Positions 44,898-53,933 of a stretch of DNA of 64,000 bases are shown piece by piece. The number at the start of each line of letters is the position of its first letter. Position 1 is the first letter of the stretch. The stretch spans positions 1 to 64,000 of the forward strand of contig JACRJZ010000068.1 in assembly GCA_016219875.1 (NCBI GenBank), written 5' to 3'. The notes under the pieces were generated by a model. It saw nothing but the letters and a program-made list of their open reading frames with translations. It was not told where the DNA came from and did not search any database. This DNA comes from Verrucomicrobiota bacterium. GTDB taxonomy: Bacteria; Verrucomicrobiota; Verrucomicrobiia; Limisphaerales; JACRJZ01. The position numbers and the translations under genes were made by a program.

Positions 44898-47800
44898 ATG
44901 AGTGACGCGTTTGAACTGGTCGAGCCCCAGGCTGCGAAAGATTTCCTGGGCGGCTTCGACGCGAACACGCGGCGGAAGGGCGAGTCCTACTTCCACAGCG
45001 GTCGGGTGCTCAACCTCGTGCCGGAGGAGCCGGGCACGTCGTACTCAGTCCATGTTCAAGGCTCGGAGCTGTACGAGGTTTTTCTCGATTACGATGCGGC
45101 AGAAGGCTGGTCCGGCACCTGCACCTGCCCGATGGAGATCGACTGCAAGCACGTCTATGCGGCGATGAAGGCCCTGCTCGCCGAGCACAGCGTGGCGGCG
45201 GTGCGCGGCTTGAGCGCCGGCGCAGTGGCCAAATCTGCGCCGCCCCCGCCAAAGAAGCCGGCCTTGCGCGTGGCGGGCCAGGTTGGCGACCTGCTGGAGA
45301 CGGAAGTGGGCCGGCCCTTGCGGGCCGAAGAACGGCGGTTCGTCAACAAGCTCGCGGAGATTTACCGCCGGTGTTGCGTGAACCATCACATCACGACCTG
45401 GGACTTTCAGGAGTTGGGCCTCTATCTGGGCGGCTACGGCTGGGACGCGCTGCACATCTGGCCGTCGTTCCCGGAAACCGAGCACGAGTTCTGGCTCTAC
45501 ATCGCCAACACGGCGCATGAGCGGCGCGTGCCGATCCCGGAATTCATGCGGCCCCTGACGGACCTGACGGTGATTCAAGACCGCCTGGCCCGCTGGCGCC
45601 GCGCCCAAGAAGTCGAGCGATGGAGAAACCTCCTGGCCACGTTTCACGAAGACCGCCTGGACTTGGAGCCAATCAGCAAAGGGGAATTCGATCTCCGGGT
45701 CGCCCTGCTGAAGAGCCACGCCGACCTGGAATGGAAACAGCCGGGCAAGGACCAGTTCGTCCCGATCAAGCACATGCAATTCCGCCAGTTGGCCGAAGAC
45801 CGCCGTCAGGGGCTGGCTTCGCTGCCGCCGGAGGCGGAGGTCATCTGTGCGACCTACGAGAACCGGCTGCTCTACGGCAGCTCTCTGGATTTGCGCTACA
45901 CCGACGCCAACGCGCTCGGCATCCTGGGCCGGCTGTTGCGCACGCCCGCGCTCAACGGCCGCGTGGTGGACTTGAATGGCGAAGCGGTGGTGCGAGTCGC
46001 GGAGCCGCTGCGATGGCATTTTACCCCCGCGGACGCCGAGCGCGAAGATTACCGCGCGCGGCTCGTGCAAGCCGATGGCCAGCCGCTGCCGGAATTGCTG
46101 TGCGCCATCCCCGGCCAGCCGCCTCTCTACGTCTGCCACCGCCAACTCTTCACCGGCCCGCCGGTGCGGAACGGCATGCTCGATCCGGGTCAGGAGAACG
46201 TCATCCCGGCGCCCGCTTTGGAAACCACCTGGGGCGTGCAATTCCTGCAATCACTGCGGATCGAACTGCCGCCGCGCCTGCGCCAGCGCCTCCGGGAAGT
46301 GCCGCTCCGCGTCACCATCGACTGCGAACTCAAGCCCTCCTACCACGGCAGCAAGACGGAGAATTGCGTCGTCAAGATGCTGGCCCAGGCCGCGGATGGC
46401 CGCCACGAAGAAGCCTGGACCGGCACCTCGTGGCTCGCCACGCGGACGCCCCAGCCGAAGACGGGAGCGCCGGAAGCCGGCGGCGTCATCACGGTCTATG
46501 ACCGGGCCACTTTGCAGGAGGCGGCACGCCTCATCGAGCCGCTCGGACTCAAGCCGGATGCGTACTCCAGCAATCTGGTCGTGCGGGTCACACGGAAGTT
46601 TCCGGAGGTTTTCTCGGAGTGGCTCAAGACCGTGCCGCCGCACATCACGGTGCAGTTGGCCGGGGAGCTGGCTTCGTTCACCGACGACGCCGTGTCGGGC
46701 CGCGTGCGGCTGGACGTGAGCGAAGCGGCCATCGACTGGTTTGATCTCCGGGTCGTGCTCGATGTCTCCGACACGACCCTCACGCCCGACGAAATCAAGC
46801 TGCTGCTCAACGCCAAAGGCGGCTTCGTCCGCCTCGGCACGAAGGGCTGGCGTCGCCTGCAATTCGATCTGTCCGCCGAAGAGGACGAGCGCCTCGCGAA
46901 GCTAGGACTCAATCCGCACGAACTCACCTCCGAGCCGCAACGTCTGCACGCGCTGCAGCTCGCCGACGACTCCGCCAAGAAGTTCCTGCCGGAGCAGCAG
47001 GTGGAGCAAATCCAGCGGCGCGCCGGCGAGATCAAAGCGCGCGTCACCCCGGACCTGCCCGCCGGCGTGCTGGCGGAGTTGCGGCCGTATCAGCTTGAAG
47101 GGTTTCACTTCCTCGCCTACCTCGCGGCGAACCGCTTTGGCGGCATTCTCGCCGACGACATGGGCCTCGGCAAAACGCTGCAAGCCTTGGCGTGGCTGTT
47201 GTGGCTGCGGCAAGGATGCGGGGCAGGCGTCGCGCCTGCCTTCACGAAGAAAATGGAGACAGGCGTGACGCCTGTCCCACCGCCTTCTCTCGTGGTCTGC
47301 CCCAAGTCCGTCATGGACAACTGGCAGGCCGAAGCGGTTCGTTTCACGCCCGGCTTGCGGGTGAAAATCTGGCCGCCCAGTGAACTGGCCCAACTCGTCG
47401 AGAAGCTGAACGATGCCGACCTCCACGTCCTGAACTACAGCCAGCTTCGCCTCGTCGGCGAAAGCCTCGCGCCGGTGCGCTGGCTGGCGGTGATCCTGGA
47501 TGAAGGCCAGTACATCAAGAACCCCAACTCCCAGACCGCGCAGATCGCGCGAATGCTGCGCGCCGAGCACCGGCTGGTGCTTTCCGGCACGCCCATCGAA
47601 AACCGCTTGCTCGACTTGTGGAGCTTGATGGCCTTCGCCATGCCGGGCGTGCTCGGCAGCCGGGCGCAGTTCGCGCGCCTGTTCGACGCCAAGGAAGACC
47701 CGTTCGCCCGCCGCCGGCTCTCCTCGCGCGTGCGGCCCTTCCTGCTCCGCCGCACCAAATCGCAAGTGGCCAAAGACCTGCCCGACCGCATCGAGGAAGA

Positions 47801-48500
47801 CCTCTTCTGCGAGATCGAAGGCGAACAGAAGACGCTCTACCGCGCCGAACTCAAGCAGGCCCAACAGATGTTGCTCCGGGTGCAGACCCAGAAGCAGCTC
47901 AACAAGGAACGGTTCCACTTCCTGACCTCGCTGTTGCGCTTGCGGCAGATTTGCTGCCACCCGGCGTTGGTGAAGCCGGACTCCAAGGCCACCAGCGCCA
48001 AGCTGGAGGCGCTCTTGGAGCAACTGGAGCCGATCATGGAGGAAGGACAGAAGGTGCTGGTCTTCTCGCAGTTCGTCGAGTTGCTGGCCCTGCTCAAGCC
48101 CGAACTGGCGGAGCGGAGTTGGCCGATGTTCTACCTCGCCGGCGAAACGGAGAACCGCGGCGAGATCGTCAAACAGTTCCAGTCCGCCGAAGGCGCGGCC
48201 GTGTTCCTGATCTCGCTCAAGGCGGGCGGCTTCGGCCTCAACCTCACCGCCGCGAGCTACGTCGTGCTCTTCGACCCGTGGTGGAACCCGGCGGTGGAGA
48301 ACCAGGCCATCGACCGCACCCACCGCATCGGCCAGGTGAACAAAGTCATCGCCTACCGCCTCCTCATCAAAGACAGCATCGAGGAAAAGATCCGCGCGCT
48401 GCAGAAGCAGAAGAAGGCGCTGGCGGAAGACGTGTTGGGCGAGGAGAAGTTCGCCCAGAGCCTCACGTTGGACGACCTGCAATTCCTCTTCGCCGACTGA
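44898..48500 (+). CDS. SWIM zinc finger SNF2-family helicase
   Basis: A 1,200-residue SNF2 ATPase. The N-terminal SWIM finger is at about 75-86 (CTCPMEIDCKH). A long non-catalytic region follows to about 700. The SNF2 motor has motif I DDMGLGKT (about 752-759), motif II in VILDEGQYIKN (about 866; DEGQ in place of DEAH), motif III LSGTPIENR, and a helicase C-terminal domain ending in NPAVENQAIDRTHRIGQ. It would translocate on double-stranded DNA; the specific role in the cell is unknown. Between motif I and the following VVCPKSVMDNW strand, about 22 residues (GCGAGVAPAFTKKMETGVTP..) are encoded by an intergenic-type repeat. ATG 44898 is used; an in-frame start 27 bases upstream is less likely. 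Confidence 0.93.
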   Translation: MSDAFELVEPQAAKDFLGGFDANTRRKGESYFHSGRVLNLVPEEPGTSYSVHVQGSELYEVFLDYDAAEGWSGTCTCPMEIDCKHVYAAMKALLAEHSVAAVRGLSAGAVAKSAPPPPKKPALRVAGQVGDLLETEVGRPLRAEERRFVNKLAEIYRRCCVNHHITTWDFQELGLYLGGYGWDALHIWPSFPETEHEFWLYIANTAHERRVPIPEFMRPLTDLTVIQDRLARWRRAQEVERWRNLLATFHEDRLDLEPISKGEFDLRVALLKSHADLEWKQPGKDQFVPIKHMQFRQLAEDRRQGLASLPPEAEVICATYENRLLYGSSLDLRYTDANALGILGRLLRTPALNGRVVDLNGEAVVRVAEPLRWHFTPADAEREDYRARLVQADGQPLPELLCAIPGQPPLYVCHRQLFTGPPVRNGMLDPGQENVIPAPALETTWGVQFLQSLRIELPPRLRQRLREVPLRVTIDCELKPSYHGSKTENCVVKMLAQAADGRHEEAWTGTSWLATRTPQPKTGAPEAGGVITVYDRATLQEAARLIEPLGLKPDAYSSNLVVRVTRKFPEVFSEWLKTVPPHITVQLAGELASFTDDAVSGRVRLDVSEAAIDWFDLRVVLDVSDTTLTPDEIKLLLNAKGGFVRLGTKGWRRLQFDLSAEEDERLAKLGLNPHELTSEPQRLHALQLADDSAKKFLPEQQVEQIQRRAGEIKARVTPDLPAGVLAELRPYQLEGFHFLAYLAANRFGGILADDMGLGKTLQALAWLLWLRQGCGAGVAPAFTKKMETGVTPVPPPSLVVCPKSVMDNWQAEAVRFTPGLRVKIWPPSELAQLVEKLNDADLHVLNYSQLRLVGESLAPVRWLAVILDEGQYIKNPNSQTAQIARMLRAEHRLVLSGTPIENRLLDLWSLMAFAMPGVLGSRAQFARLFDAKEDPFARRRLSSRVRPFLLRRTKSQVAKDLPDRIEEDLFCEIEGEQKTLYRAELKQAQQMLLRVQTQKQLNKERFHFLTSLLRLRQICCHPALVKPDSKATSAKLEALLEQLEPIMEEGQKVLVFSQFVELLALLKPELAERSWPMFYLAGETENRGEIVKQFQSAEGAAVFLISLKAGGFGLNLTAASYVVLFDPWWNPAVENQAIDRTHRIGQVNKVIAYRLLIKDSIEEKIRALQKQKKALAEDVLGEEKFAQSLTLDDLQFLFAD
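47221..47278. repeat. Repeat inserted in frame in the helicase ATPase domain
   Basis: GGGCAGGCGTCGCGCCTGCC (47221-47240) and GGAGACAGGCGTGACGCCTG from 47255 form an inverted pair matching the intergenic element at 18262-18388. The encoded peptide is rich in Gly, Ala, Val, Thr and Pro, with no counterpart in the family at this position. Confidence 0.8.
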
Positions 48501-48502
48501 TC

Positions 48503-48781
48503 ATGAGCACGCAAGGAGAACTCGATTTCAGCCAGCCTGCCCAAGGCGACGGCCTACAACGCTGGCAGCAACAGCGCTAGCGGGCCTCCCACCGGCTCGG
48601 CCTGCCGCTGGAGCACGACGTCGAAGTGTGGCTCAAGGACGGCGTGGTCTTGCGCGGCAAGCTGCGGCTCAAGGAGGCCATGCTCTTCCTCGACCGCGTG
48701 GACGAGAAGGAGCTGGAACTCGCCGTGGGCCGCGTGGATTTCCGTTTCGCCGAAATGGAATCGTGCGTGCGGATGGATTGA
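48503..48781 (+). pseudogene. Small gene interrupted by one TAG
   Basis: Two bases after the helicase stop, an ATG frame of 93 codons reads MSTQGELDFSQPAQGDGLQR, then WQQQR, TAG at 48578-48580, then continues in the same frame as RASHRLGLPLEHDVEVWLKD..VVLRGKLRLKEAMLFLDRV and ends at TGA. The downstream part has clear coding character and no other in-frame stop. Apart from the one stop it looks like an intact 92-residue protein, translationally linked to the helicase. It could be a true pseudogene, a sequencing error, or read-through; no family was recognised. Confidence 0.65.
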
Positions 48782-48804
48782 GCCTGATTTCCGAAGCCCG
48801 AATT

Positions 48805-48897
48805 CCCGTCGCGGCGTCTCGGCAGAGCGCCGTCATTTCTTTTTGCCTTCTGCCTTCCGTCCCGCCGTGCGGCGATCTGCCGAGACGCCGCGACGGG
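48805..48897. repeat. Palindromic repeat, family A
   Basis: The arms 48805-48832 and 48870-48897 are 28 bp long and complementary at all but one position (GGCGTCTCGGCAGAGCGCCG core). The loop includes TTTTGCCTTCTGCCTTC, itself a simple repeat also seen at 61736-61760 and 62287-62313. Confidence 0.9.
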
Positions 48898-48917
48898 AGA
48901 GGCAATTGCAGAACCCC

Positions 48918-48982
48918 GTAGCAGCCGACGTGAGGAGGCTCAAACTTCAATGAAAACAGAGCCTCCTCACGTCGGCTGCTAC
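48918..48982. repeat. Repeat family B, inverted pair
   Basis: GTAGCAGCCGACGTGAGGAG.. (48918-48941) and its exact 24-bp complement (48959-48982) face each other across 17 bases. The right arm plus 14 more bases is identical to the copy at 19757-19794. A diverged single arm is at 56242-56265. Confidence 0.9.
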
Positions 48983-49009
48983 AGTTTTGCAGGAAGCTCG
49001 GGATTTGAA

Positions 49010-49228
49010 TCAGGCCCGGCACGCCCGTTTCCTCCAGCCCAGCACGCGGGCCGGGAGAAACAGGAGCGCGCGAATCAACGCGAACACCGCTTCCATCGTG
49101 ATGCCAACGAGGCGCAGCGGCAAAGACAAGAGCCAGACTACCGGAAAAAGAATCAGCGCCAACAGCGCCACGGGCCAGCACAGCACAAACAAGATGTACC
49201 AACCGACAAACAGAATCAGAGCTTTCAT
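49010..49228 (-). CDS. Small membrane protein
   Basis: A 72-residue, very hydrophobic protein (MKALILFVGWYILFVLCWPVA at the start, LLSLPLRLVGITMEAVFALI in the middle) with two to three membrane segments and a basic C-terminus (RVLGWRKRACRA). No family was recognised. The ATG at 49228 is preferred over one 30 bases upstream. It follows rmuC by about 33 bases in the same direction and is likely co-transcribed. Confidence 0.65.
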   Translation of the reverse strand: MKALILFVGWYILFVLCWPVALLALILFPVVWLLSLPLRLVGITMEAVFALIRALLFLPARVLGWRKRACRA

Positions 49229-49261
49229 AGCGTCTCTATCCTTCCATTCCTGTACCAAAGG

Positions 49262-50785
49262 TCAACTGTCGCCCCGCCCGGCTGCTGCCGTGTCCGCGCC
49301 TTCTGCCACGGGCGGCAAACGGAGGCTGGCTTCGAGCGGCTGGGCGTCGGCGAGTTCCTTTCCGGGTGAGCCGCCGCCCAGTTTCTCCAAGCGTTCACCG
49401 CTGGGACGGACCAATCGCTCGTAGCTGCCCACGGCGTCGTTGTAGGCGTTCTGCGCCCGCTCCAGGCCGGAGCGGATGCGCTCAAAGTGCTCGGTGAACT
49501 TGACCACGCGCGCGAAAAACTCCTGCGCCGCCGCGGCAATGGCGCGGGCGTTCTCGGTCTGCGCGTACTGCTGCCAACTCACACTCACTGAGCGCAACAA
49601 CGCGATCAGCGATGCCGGCGTCGCCAGCATGATGCGCTTCTGCGCCGCCCAGACGATGAGGTCACGGTCGCCTTCCAGCGCGGCGCTGAAGAGAGATTCC
49701 GCCGGCAGAAACAGCACCACGTAGTCGAGCGCGTTGGGAAACTGGCTGGGGTAATCGCGGTCGCCCAGTTCTTTGATCGTGCTCTTGAGGCGGCTGGCGT
49801 GTGCAGCCAGGGCTTCGGCGCGCTTGGTGGTGTCCGCTTCGTCCAGCGCGGCCAGGAACTCCAGGCCCGGCACTTTGGAATCTACGATGATGACGCGCTC
49901 GCCGGGCAAACGGACGACGAGGTCCGGCTTCTTGTCGTCGGCCTGCGCCTGTTCGGTGAAGTCGCAATGGGCGCTCATGCCGGCGGCCTCGACCACGCGC
50001 CGGAGGGTTTCCTCGCCCCAACGGCCGCGCGCCTGGTTGGAACTGAGCACGCGCCGCAGTTGCAGCGTCTCGCTCGACAACGACTGGCTTTGCTGGGCCA
50101 GCGTTTCCAAGTGCTTCTTCACCTCGCCGAGCGCGGCGGACTGCGCGGTGTCGCTCTGCTGCAACCGTTGCTGGTAGGTCTTGAGTTGTTCTTCCAGGGG
50201 CTTGACGAGTGTGGCGATAGACTCCTGCCGCTTCTCAAGATCGCCTTTGGCGGACTCTTGAAACTTGGCCAGCGTCTCATTCGCCAGTCGAAGGAACTCC
50301 GGCTGGGTCTGCTTGAGCGCGTCGGCGCTGAGCGCCTTGAAAGCGTCGCGCAAGTCGGCCAGGGCCTTCTCCTGTGCCTGCTTGGCCGCGCGGAGGTTTT
50401 CGTCGTAAGCCTGCCGCTGGTCGGCCAGTAGTCTCTCCGCAGCGGCCAAGCGGGCCTCGGCGGTGGCGCGGGCTTCGGCGGTCTGGGAAAGCTTGGCGCG
50501 CAGGTCGTCCGCTGCGGCGGCGGTTTCCTTGAGCGCGAGTTGCTGCTCGGCGAGGCGCTCCTCGGCGGCGCTCTGATTGGTTTCCGCCGCGGTCCGTCCC
50601 TGAGTGAGCTGAGTGATTTGCCCGCGGGCCTGGCTGAGTTCGTTGTCGCGCTGGATAAGTTGCTGGCGCAACTCGTTTTCCACGCGCTGGTCCGCAGGCG
50701 CAGAAACGGGACGACGCGAACCGAGCAGCCAGCCGACGGCACCACCCAGGACGAGGCCGACTAACAAGAACAGCACATCGTTCAT
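49262..50785 (-). CDS. rmuC: RmuC-family DNA recombination protein
   Basis: A 507-residue RmuC homologue. It has an N-terminal transmembrane helix (VLFLLVGLVLGGAVGWLLG), a long coiled coil (about 35-235, rich in Q/A/E/R), and the RmuC domain with RGRWGEETLRRVVEAAGM, DLVVRLPGERVIIVDSKVP (a PD-(D/E)xK-like core), FLPAESLFSAALE and MLATPASLIALLRSV. In E. coli RmuC limits inversions at short inverted repeats, which is notable in a genome this rich in such repeats. The start is ATG 50785; a longer frame is made of repeat sequence. Confidence 0.92.
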   Translation of the reverse strand: MNDVLFLLVGLVLGGAVGWLLGSRRPVSAPADQRVENELRQQLIQRDNELSQARGQITQLTQGRTAAETNQSAAEERLAEQQLALKETAAAADDLRAKLSQTAEARATAEARLAAAERLLADQRQAYDENLRAAKQAQEKALADLRDAFKALSADALKQTQPEFLRLANETLAKFQESAKGDLEKRQESIATLVKPLEEQLKTYQQRLQQSDTAQSAALGEVKKHLETLAQQSQSLSSETLQLRRVLSSNQARGRWGEETLRRVVEAAGMSAHCDFTEQAQADDKKPDLVVRLPGERVIIVDSKVPGLEFLAALDEADTTKRAEALAAHASRLKSTIKELGDRDYPSQFPNALDYVVLFLPAESLFSAALEGDRDLIVWAAQKRIMLATPASLIALLRSVSVSWQQYAQTENARAIAAAAQEFFARVVKFTEHFERIRSGLERAQNAYNDAVGSYERLVRPSGERLEKLGGGSPGKELADAQPLEASLRLPPVAEGADTAAAGRGDS

Positions 50786-50819
50786 GGAACTTGGGTGGAT
50801 GGAAGCGCCAGAACCGAGC

Positions 50820-50863
50820 GAATTGGAAATTGAAAATTGAAAATTCTCAATTTCCAATTCCCC
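50820..50863. repeat. GAAATTGAAAATTG simple repeat with inverted copy
   Basis: GAATTGGAAATTGAAAATTG near 50820 is followed by its inverted form CTCAATTTCCAATTC. It fills the gap between rmuC and pyrB. Confidence 0.75.
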
Positions 50864-50867
50864 CTCT

Positions 50868-51809
50868 TCACGCCGCCACGCCTTCCGGTCCCTTGCCGCC
50901 GTTGATGAGGAAGAGCACGGCCATGCGCACCGCCAGCCCGTTGGTGACTTGCTGGAGGATCACCGAGCGCCCGCAATCCGCCACGTCGCTGTTGATTTCG
51001 ACCCCGCGGTTGATCGGGCCGGGGTGCATGATCATCACGTCCGGCTTGGTGCGGGCGAAGCGGGCGCGGGTCAGGCCGAACTGGCTCGTGTATTCGCTGA
51101 GGCTGGGGAACGCGCTCTTGCGCTGCCGTTCGTGCTGGATGCGCAGCAGGTTGATCACGTCGGCGTTCTCGATGGCTTCATCGACGTTGTAGGTCACGCG
51201 CACGCCCATTTGCTCGAAAGTGCGCGGGACGAGCGTGCTGGGGCCGCAGAGCGTGACGTTGGCGCCCAGCCTCGTCAGCGCCCAAATGTCCGAGCGCGCC
51301 ACGCGGCTGTAGAGAATATCGCCCAGGATGGTCACGTTCAGCCCGGCGATGCGGCCTTTCTTCTCCAGGATGGTGAAGGCGTCGAGCAGCGCCTGTGTGG
51401 GATGCTCGTGCGCGCCGTCCCCGGCGTTCACGACGTGGGCCTCCAACACCCGCGACAGAAAATGCGGCGCGCCCGAGGCGCTGTGGCGGATGATGATGAT
51501 GTCGGCGTTAAGGGCTTCCAGGTTGCGGGCGGTGTCCTTGAGCGTCTCGCCTTTCTTCAGCGACGAGGCCTCGGCGGTGAAGTTGACGATGTCCGCCGTG
51601 AGCCGTTGGGCGGCCAGTTCAAAGCTGATGCGCGTGCGCGTGGACGGCTCGATGAACAGGTTGATGACGGTCTTGCCGCGCAGGGCCGGCACCTTCTTGA
51701 TGGCGCGCTCGCCCACGGCCTTGAAGGCGCGGGCCGTCGCCAGCACGGTATTGATCTCGTCAACGGAGAGCGATTCGATGTCGAGCAGGTGTTTGCGTGT
51801 CCAACTCAT
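50868..51809 (-). CDS. pyrB: Aspartate carbamoyltransferase catalytic subunit
   Basis: A 313-residue ATCase catalytic chain, which joins carbamoyl phosphate and aspartate in pyrimidine synthesis. The carbamoyl-phosphate loop is [13 protein letters not shown]; the swing loop region is [21 protein letters not shown] and VARSDIWAL follow; and the aspartate-site [11 protein letters not shown] is near the end. The length is normal. The ATG at 51809 fits the common N-terminus ([14 protein letters not shown]); an upstream in-frame ATG adds non-conserved residues. It is divergent from pyrK-pyrD; no pyrC or pyrI is adjacent. Confidence 0.96.
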   Translation of the reverse strand: MSWTRKHLLDIESLSVDEINTVLATARAFKAVGERAIKKVPALRGKTVINLFIEPSTRTRISFELAAQRLTADIVNFTAEASSLKKGETLKDTARNLEALNADIIIIRHSASGAPHFLSRVLEAHVVNAGDGAHEHPTQALLDAFTILEKKGRIAGLNVTILGDILYSRVARSDIWALTRLGANVTLCGPSTLVPRTFEQMGVRVTYNVDEAIENADVINLLRIQHERQRKSAFPSLSEYTSQFGLTRARFARTKPDVMIMHPGPINRGVEINSDVADCGRSVILQQVTNGLAVRMAVLFLINGGKGPEGVAA

Positions 51810-51917
51810 AGTGTCAGCGTTGCCGATGTTGGCGGCGACGCTAACGAGGGCCGCTGGCTTTGCCAAGAACTTGTTTCGTGAAGCGGGCTGTCTGGCCGGC
51901 ATCTCCCACCAGGAGCG

Positions 51918-52007
51918 TTGAAGAGTTGAAGCGATGAAGCGTTAAAGCGGCTTCGCCACATGGGTTCCGGTCAATGTTGGAGCCGCTTCAACGCTTCAAC
52001 GATTGAA
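51918..52007. repeat. TTGAAGCG repeat, inverted arms
   Basis: GTTGAAGAGTTGAAGCGATG near 51918 is mirrored by CGCTTCAACGCTTCAACGAT near 51984. It lies between the divergent pyrB and pyrK genes. The same unit is in frame in the giant gene at 5359-5384. Confidence 0.8.
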
Positions 52008-52086
52008 CACGTCAGCCTCTGCCTGCGGCAAGGAATTGGGCCAGCGTTGACACGTCCGGCCACCCCTCCCATGCTCGACGGCAGCG

Positions 52087-52872
52087 ATGCTTGAGCAAAC
52101 CGTCCAGATCGTTTCCAACGAGCGCGACACCGACCTCTACTTTCGGCTGGTCCTGCAGGCGCCGCAGATCGCGCCGCTGGTCCAGCCGGGGCAGTTCGCC
52201 CATGTCCGCATCCTGCCGATGAAGGAGGCGCTGTTGCGGCGGCCGTTCAGCATTTTTCAGGTCGAGGGCGACACCTTTTCCATCCTCTACAAAAGCGTTG
52301 GCAAAGGCAGCGACAGGCTCGCGCGCATGAAGCCCGGCGAGGAGCTGAGCGTGATTGCGCCGCTGGGCCACGGCTTCAGCGTGCCGAAGGACGGCGGCGA
52401 GACTCCCCTGCTCGTCGCCGGTGGCTACGGCATGGCCGCGATGTATCTGTTGGCACAACGCTCGCCGCAGAAGGGCCTCGTCTTCGTCGGCGGGCGGCGG
52501 CGCGTGGACATCCTCTGCGAAGACGAGTTTCGCGCGCTCGGCTGGGACGTGCGCGTGACCACCGAGGACGGCAGCCGCGGCGAGAAGGGGCTTGTGATCC
52601 ATCCGCTCATCACCGAACTCCGTCGCAGCACGGTGGGAAGGAAGCTTTTCGCCTGCGGCCCGAACCCAATGCTCAAGGCGGTCGGCACGATTGCCGAGGA
52701 GTTCAACGTCCCGGCGGAACTCTCGATGGACGAGCACATGTGTTGCGGCGTGGGCGTCTGCCTGACCTGCGTGATCCCCGTGAAGGCGGCCGACGGCTGG
52801 GAATACCAGCGGACCTGCACCGAAGGGCCAGTGTTTGACGCGCGCCAGATTGCATGGGAGGTGGCGAAGTGA
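52087..52872 (+). CDS. pyrK: Dihydroorotate dehydrogenase electron-transfer subunit
   Basis: A 261-residue PyrK. It has the FAD-binding barrel (ALLRRPFSIFQVEGD), the NAD-binding half (LLVAGGYGMAAMYLL; FACGPNPML) and a C-terminal [2Fe-2S] cluster with cysteines in MCCGVGVCLTC and the later RTCTEGPVF. It passes electrons from dihydroorotate via PyrD to NAD+. It overlaps pyrD by four bases (GTGA). Confidence 0.95.
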   Translation: MLEQTVQIVSNERDTDLYFRLVLQAPQIAPLVQPGQFAHVRILPMKEALLRRPFSIFQVEGDTFSILYKSVGKGSDRLARMKPGEELSVIAPLGHGFSVPKDGGETPLLVAGGYGMAAMYLLAQRSPQKGLVFVGGRRRVDILCEDEFRALGWDVRVTTEDGSRGEKGLVIHPLITELRRSTVGRKLFACGPNPMLKAVGTIAEEFNVPAELSMDEHMCCGVGVCLTCVIPVKAADGWEYQRTCTEGPVFDARQIAWEVAK

Positions 52873-53783
52873 ATCTCTCCGTCCAAATTGGCAAACTGAC
52901 GCTGCAAAACCCCGTGACCGTGGCCTCGGGCACGTTCGGCTACGGCGTCGAATACGCGCAACTGCTCGACCTCAACCAACTCGGGGCGGTGACAGTGAAG
53001 GGCATCCGGCTCAATCCCGTTCGCGGCAATCCCACGCCGCGCACCGCCGAAGTCACCAGCGGCATGTTGAACGCCATCGGCCTCCAGGGGCCGGGCGTGG
53101 ACGGCTTTATCCAGAAATACTGGCCGTTCCTCAAAGAACTGAAGGTGCCGACGATCATCAATATCTGGGGCACGACCGTCGAGGAATACGCTGAAGTAGC
53201 GCGGCGCTTTGATGCGCTCGGCGGCGTGGGTGCGCTGGAACTCAACGTCTCGTGCCCGAACATCAAAGAAGGCGGCGCGCAGTTCGGGACCGACTGCCAA
53301 CTCCTCAGCCAAGTGGTGGCAGCCTGCCGCAAGGCCACGACGCTGCCGCTCATCACCAAGATGAGCCCGAACGTGGTCAGCATCGCGCCGTATGCCAAAG
53401 CAGCGGAAGAGGCCGGCAGCGACGCGCTGGCGGTGACGAACAGTTTCCCGGCGATGGCCATCGATATCGAAACGCGCCGGCCCAAGCTGGCGAACATCAC
53501 CGGTGGCCTCACGGGACCGTGCCTCAAACCCATCGCGATCAAGCTCGTCTGGGAAGCGGCCAAGGCGGTGAAGATTCCCATCATCGGCATGGGCGGCATT
53601 CAGAACGCGGCGGATGCCATTGAGTTCCTGATGGCGGGCGCGACGGCCGTGGCAGTGGGCACGGCGAACTTCTACGAGCCGCAGACGGCCTTGCAGGTGA
53701 TCGCGGGCCTTCGCGAGTTCATGGCCAAGCGCGGCCTCCAAGACGTGCGGGAGATGGTTGGCAGCATGCAGGCGGGCAGATGA
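52869..53783 (+). CDS. pyrD: Dihydroorotate dehydrogenase B catalytic subunit
   Basis: A 304-residue class 1B dihydroorotate dehydrogenase, oxidising dihydroorotate to orotate with FMN. Seen are NPVTVASGTFGYG, the LNVSCPNIKEGG segment that carries the catalytic cysteine of class 1 enzymes, TKMSPNV, and the FMN phosphate site GMGGIQNAADA. The GTG at 52869 overlaps the pyrK stop as GTGA and is preceded by a strong GGAGG at 52857-52861; an in-frame ATG at 52854 would precede that site. The class 1B pairing with pyrK fits an NAD-linked enzyme. Confidence 0.96.
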   Translation: MNLSVQIGKLTLQNPVTVASGTFGYGVEYAQLLDLNQLGAVTVKGIRLNPVRGNPTPRTAEVTSGMLNAIGLQGPGVDGFIQKYWPFLKELKVPTIINIWGTTVEEYAEVARRFDALGGVGALELNVSCPNIKEGGAQFGTDCQLLSQVVAACRKATTLPLITKMSPNVVSIAPYAKAAEEAGSDALAVTNSFPAMAIDIETRRPKLANITGGLTGPCLKPIAIKLVWEAAKAVKIPIIGMGGIQNAADAIEFLMAGATAVAVGTANFYEPQTALQVIAGLREFMAKRGLQDVREMVGSMQAGR

Positions 53784-53933
53784 TCCGAGGCCTGGCCACC
53801 AATCGGCCGCACGTTTCTGAAACGCTTCAGCAGTCGGTGCGAGTTGCCTTTCACAGACGCAAAGCCTGCGCCTGCATGTTGCCGCGCATCGCCGCTTGCG
53901 TCCGGCGGCCCTCCACCCTACCCTTGCGGCGTC

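Noticed and set aside
45045..48482. Long minus-strand frames opposite the SNF2 helicase
   Set aside because: Leu/Glu/Val/Arg-rich mirror frames; the plus strand has the full set of helicase motifs.
48628..48921. 97-codon plus-strand frame over the small interrupted gene
   Set aside because: It is in a different frame from the one with coding character, and its second half is the family A repeat.
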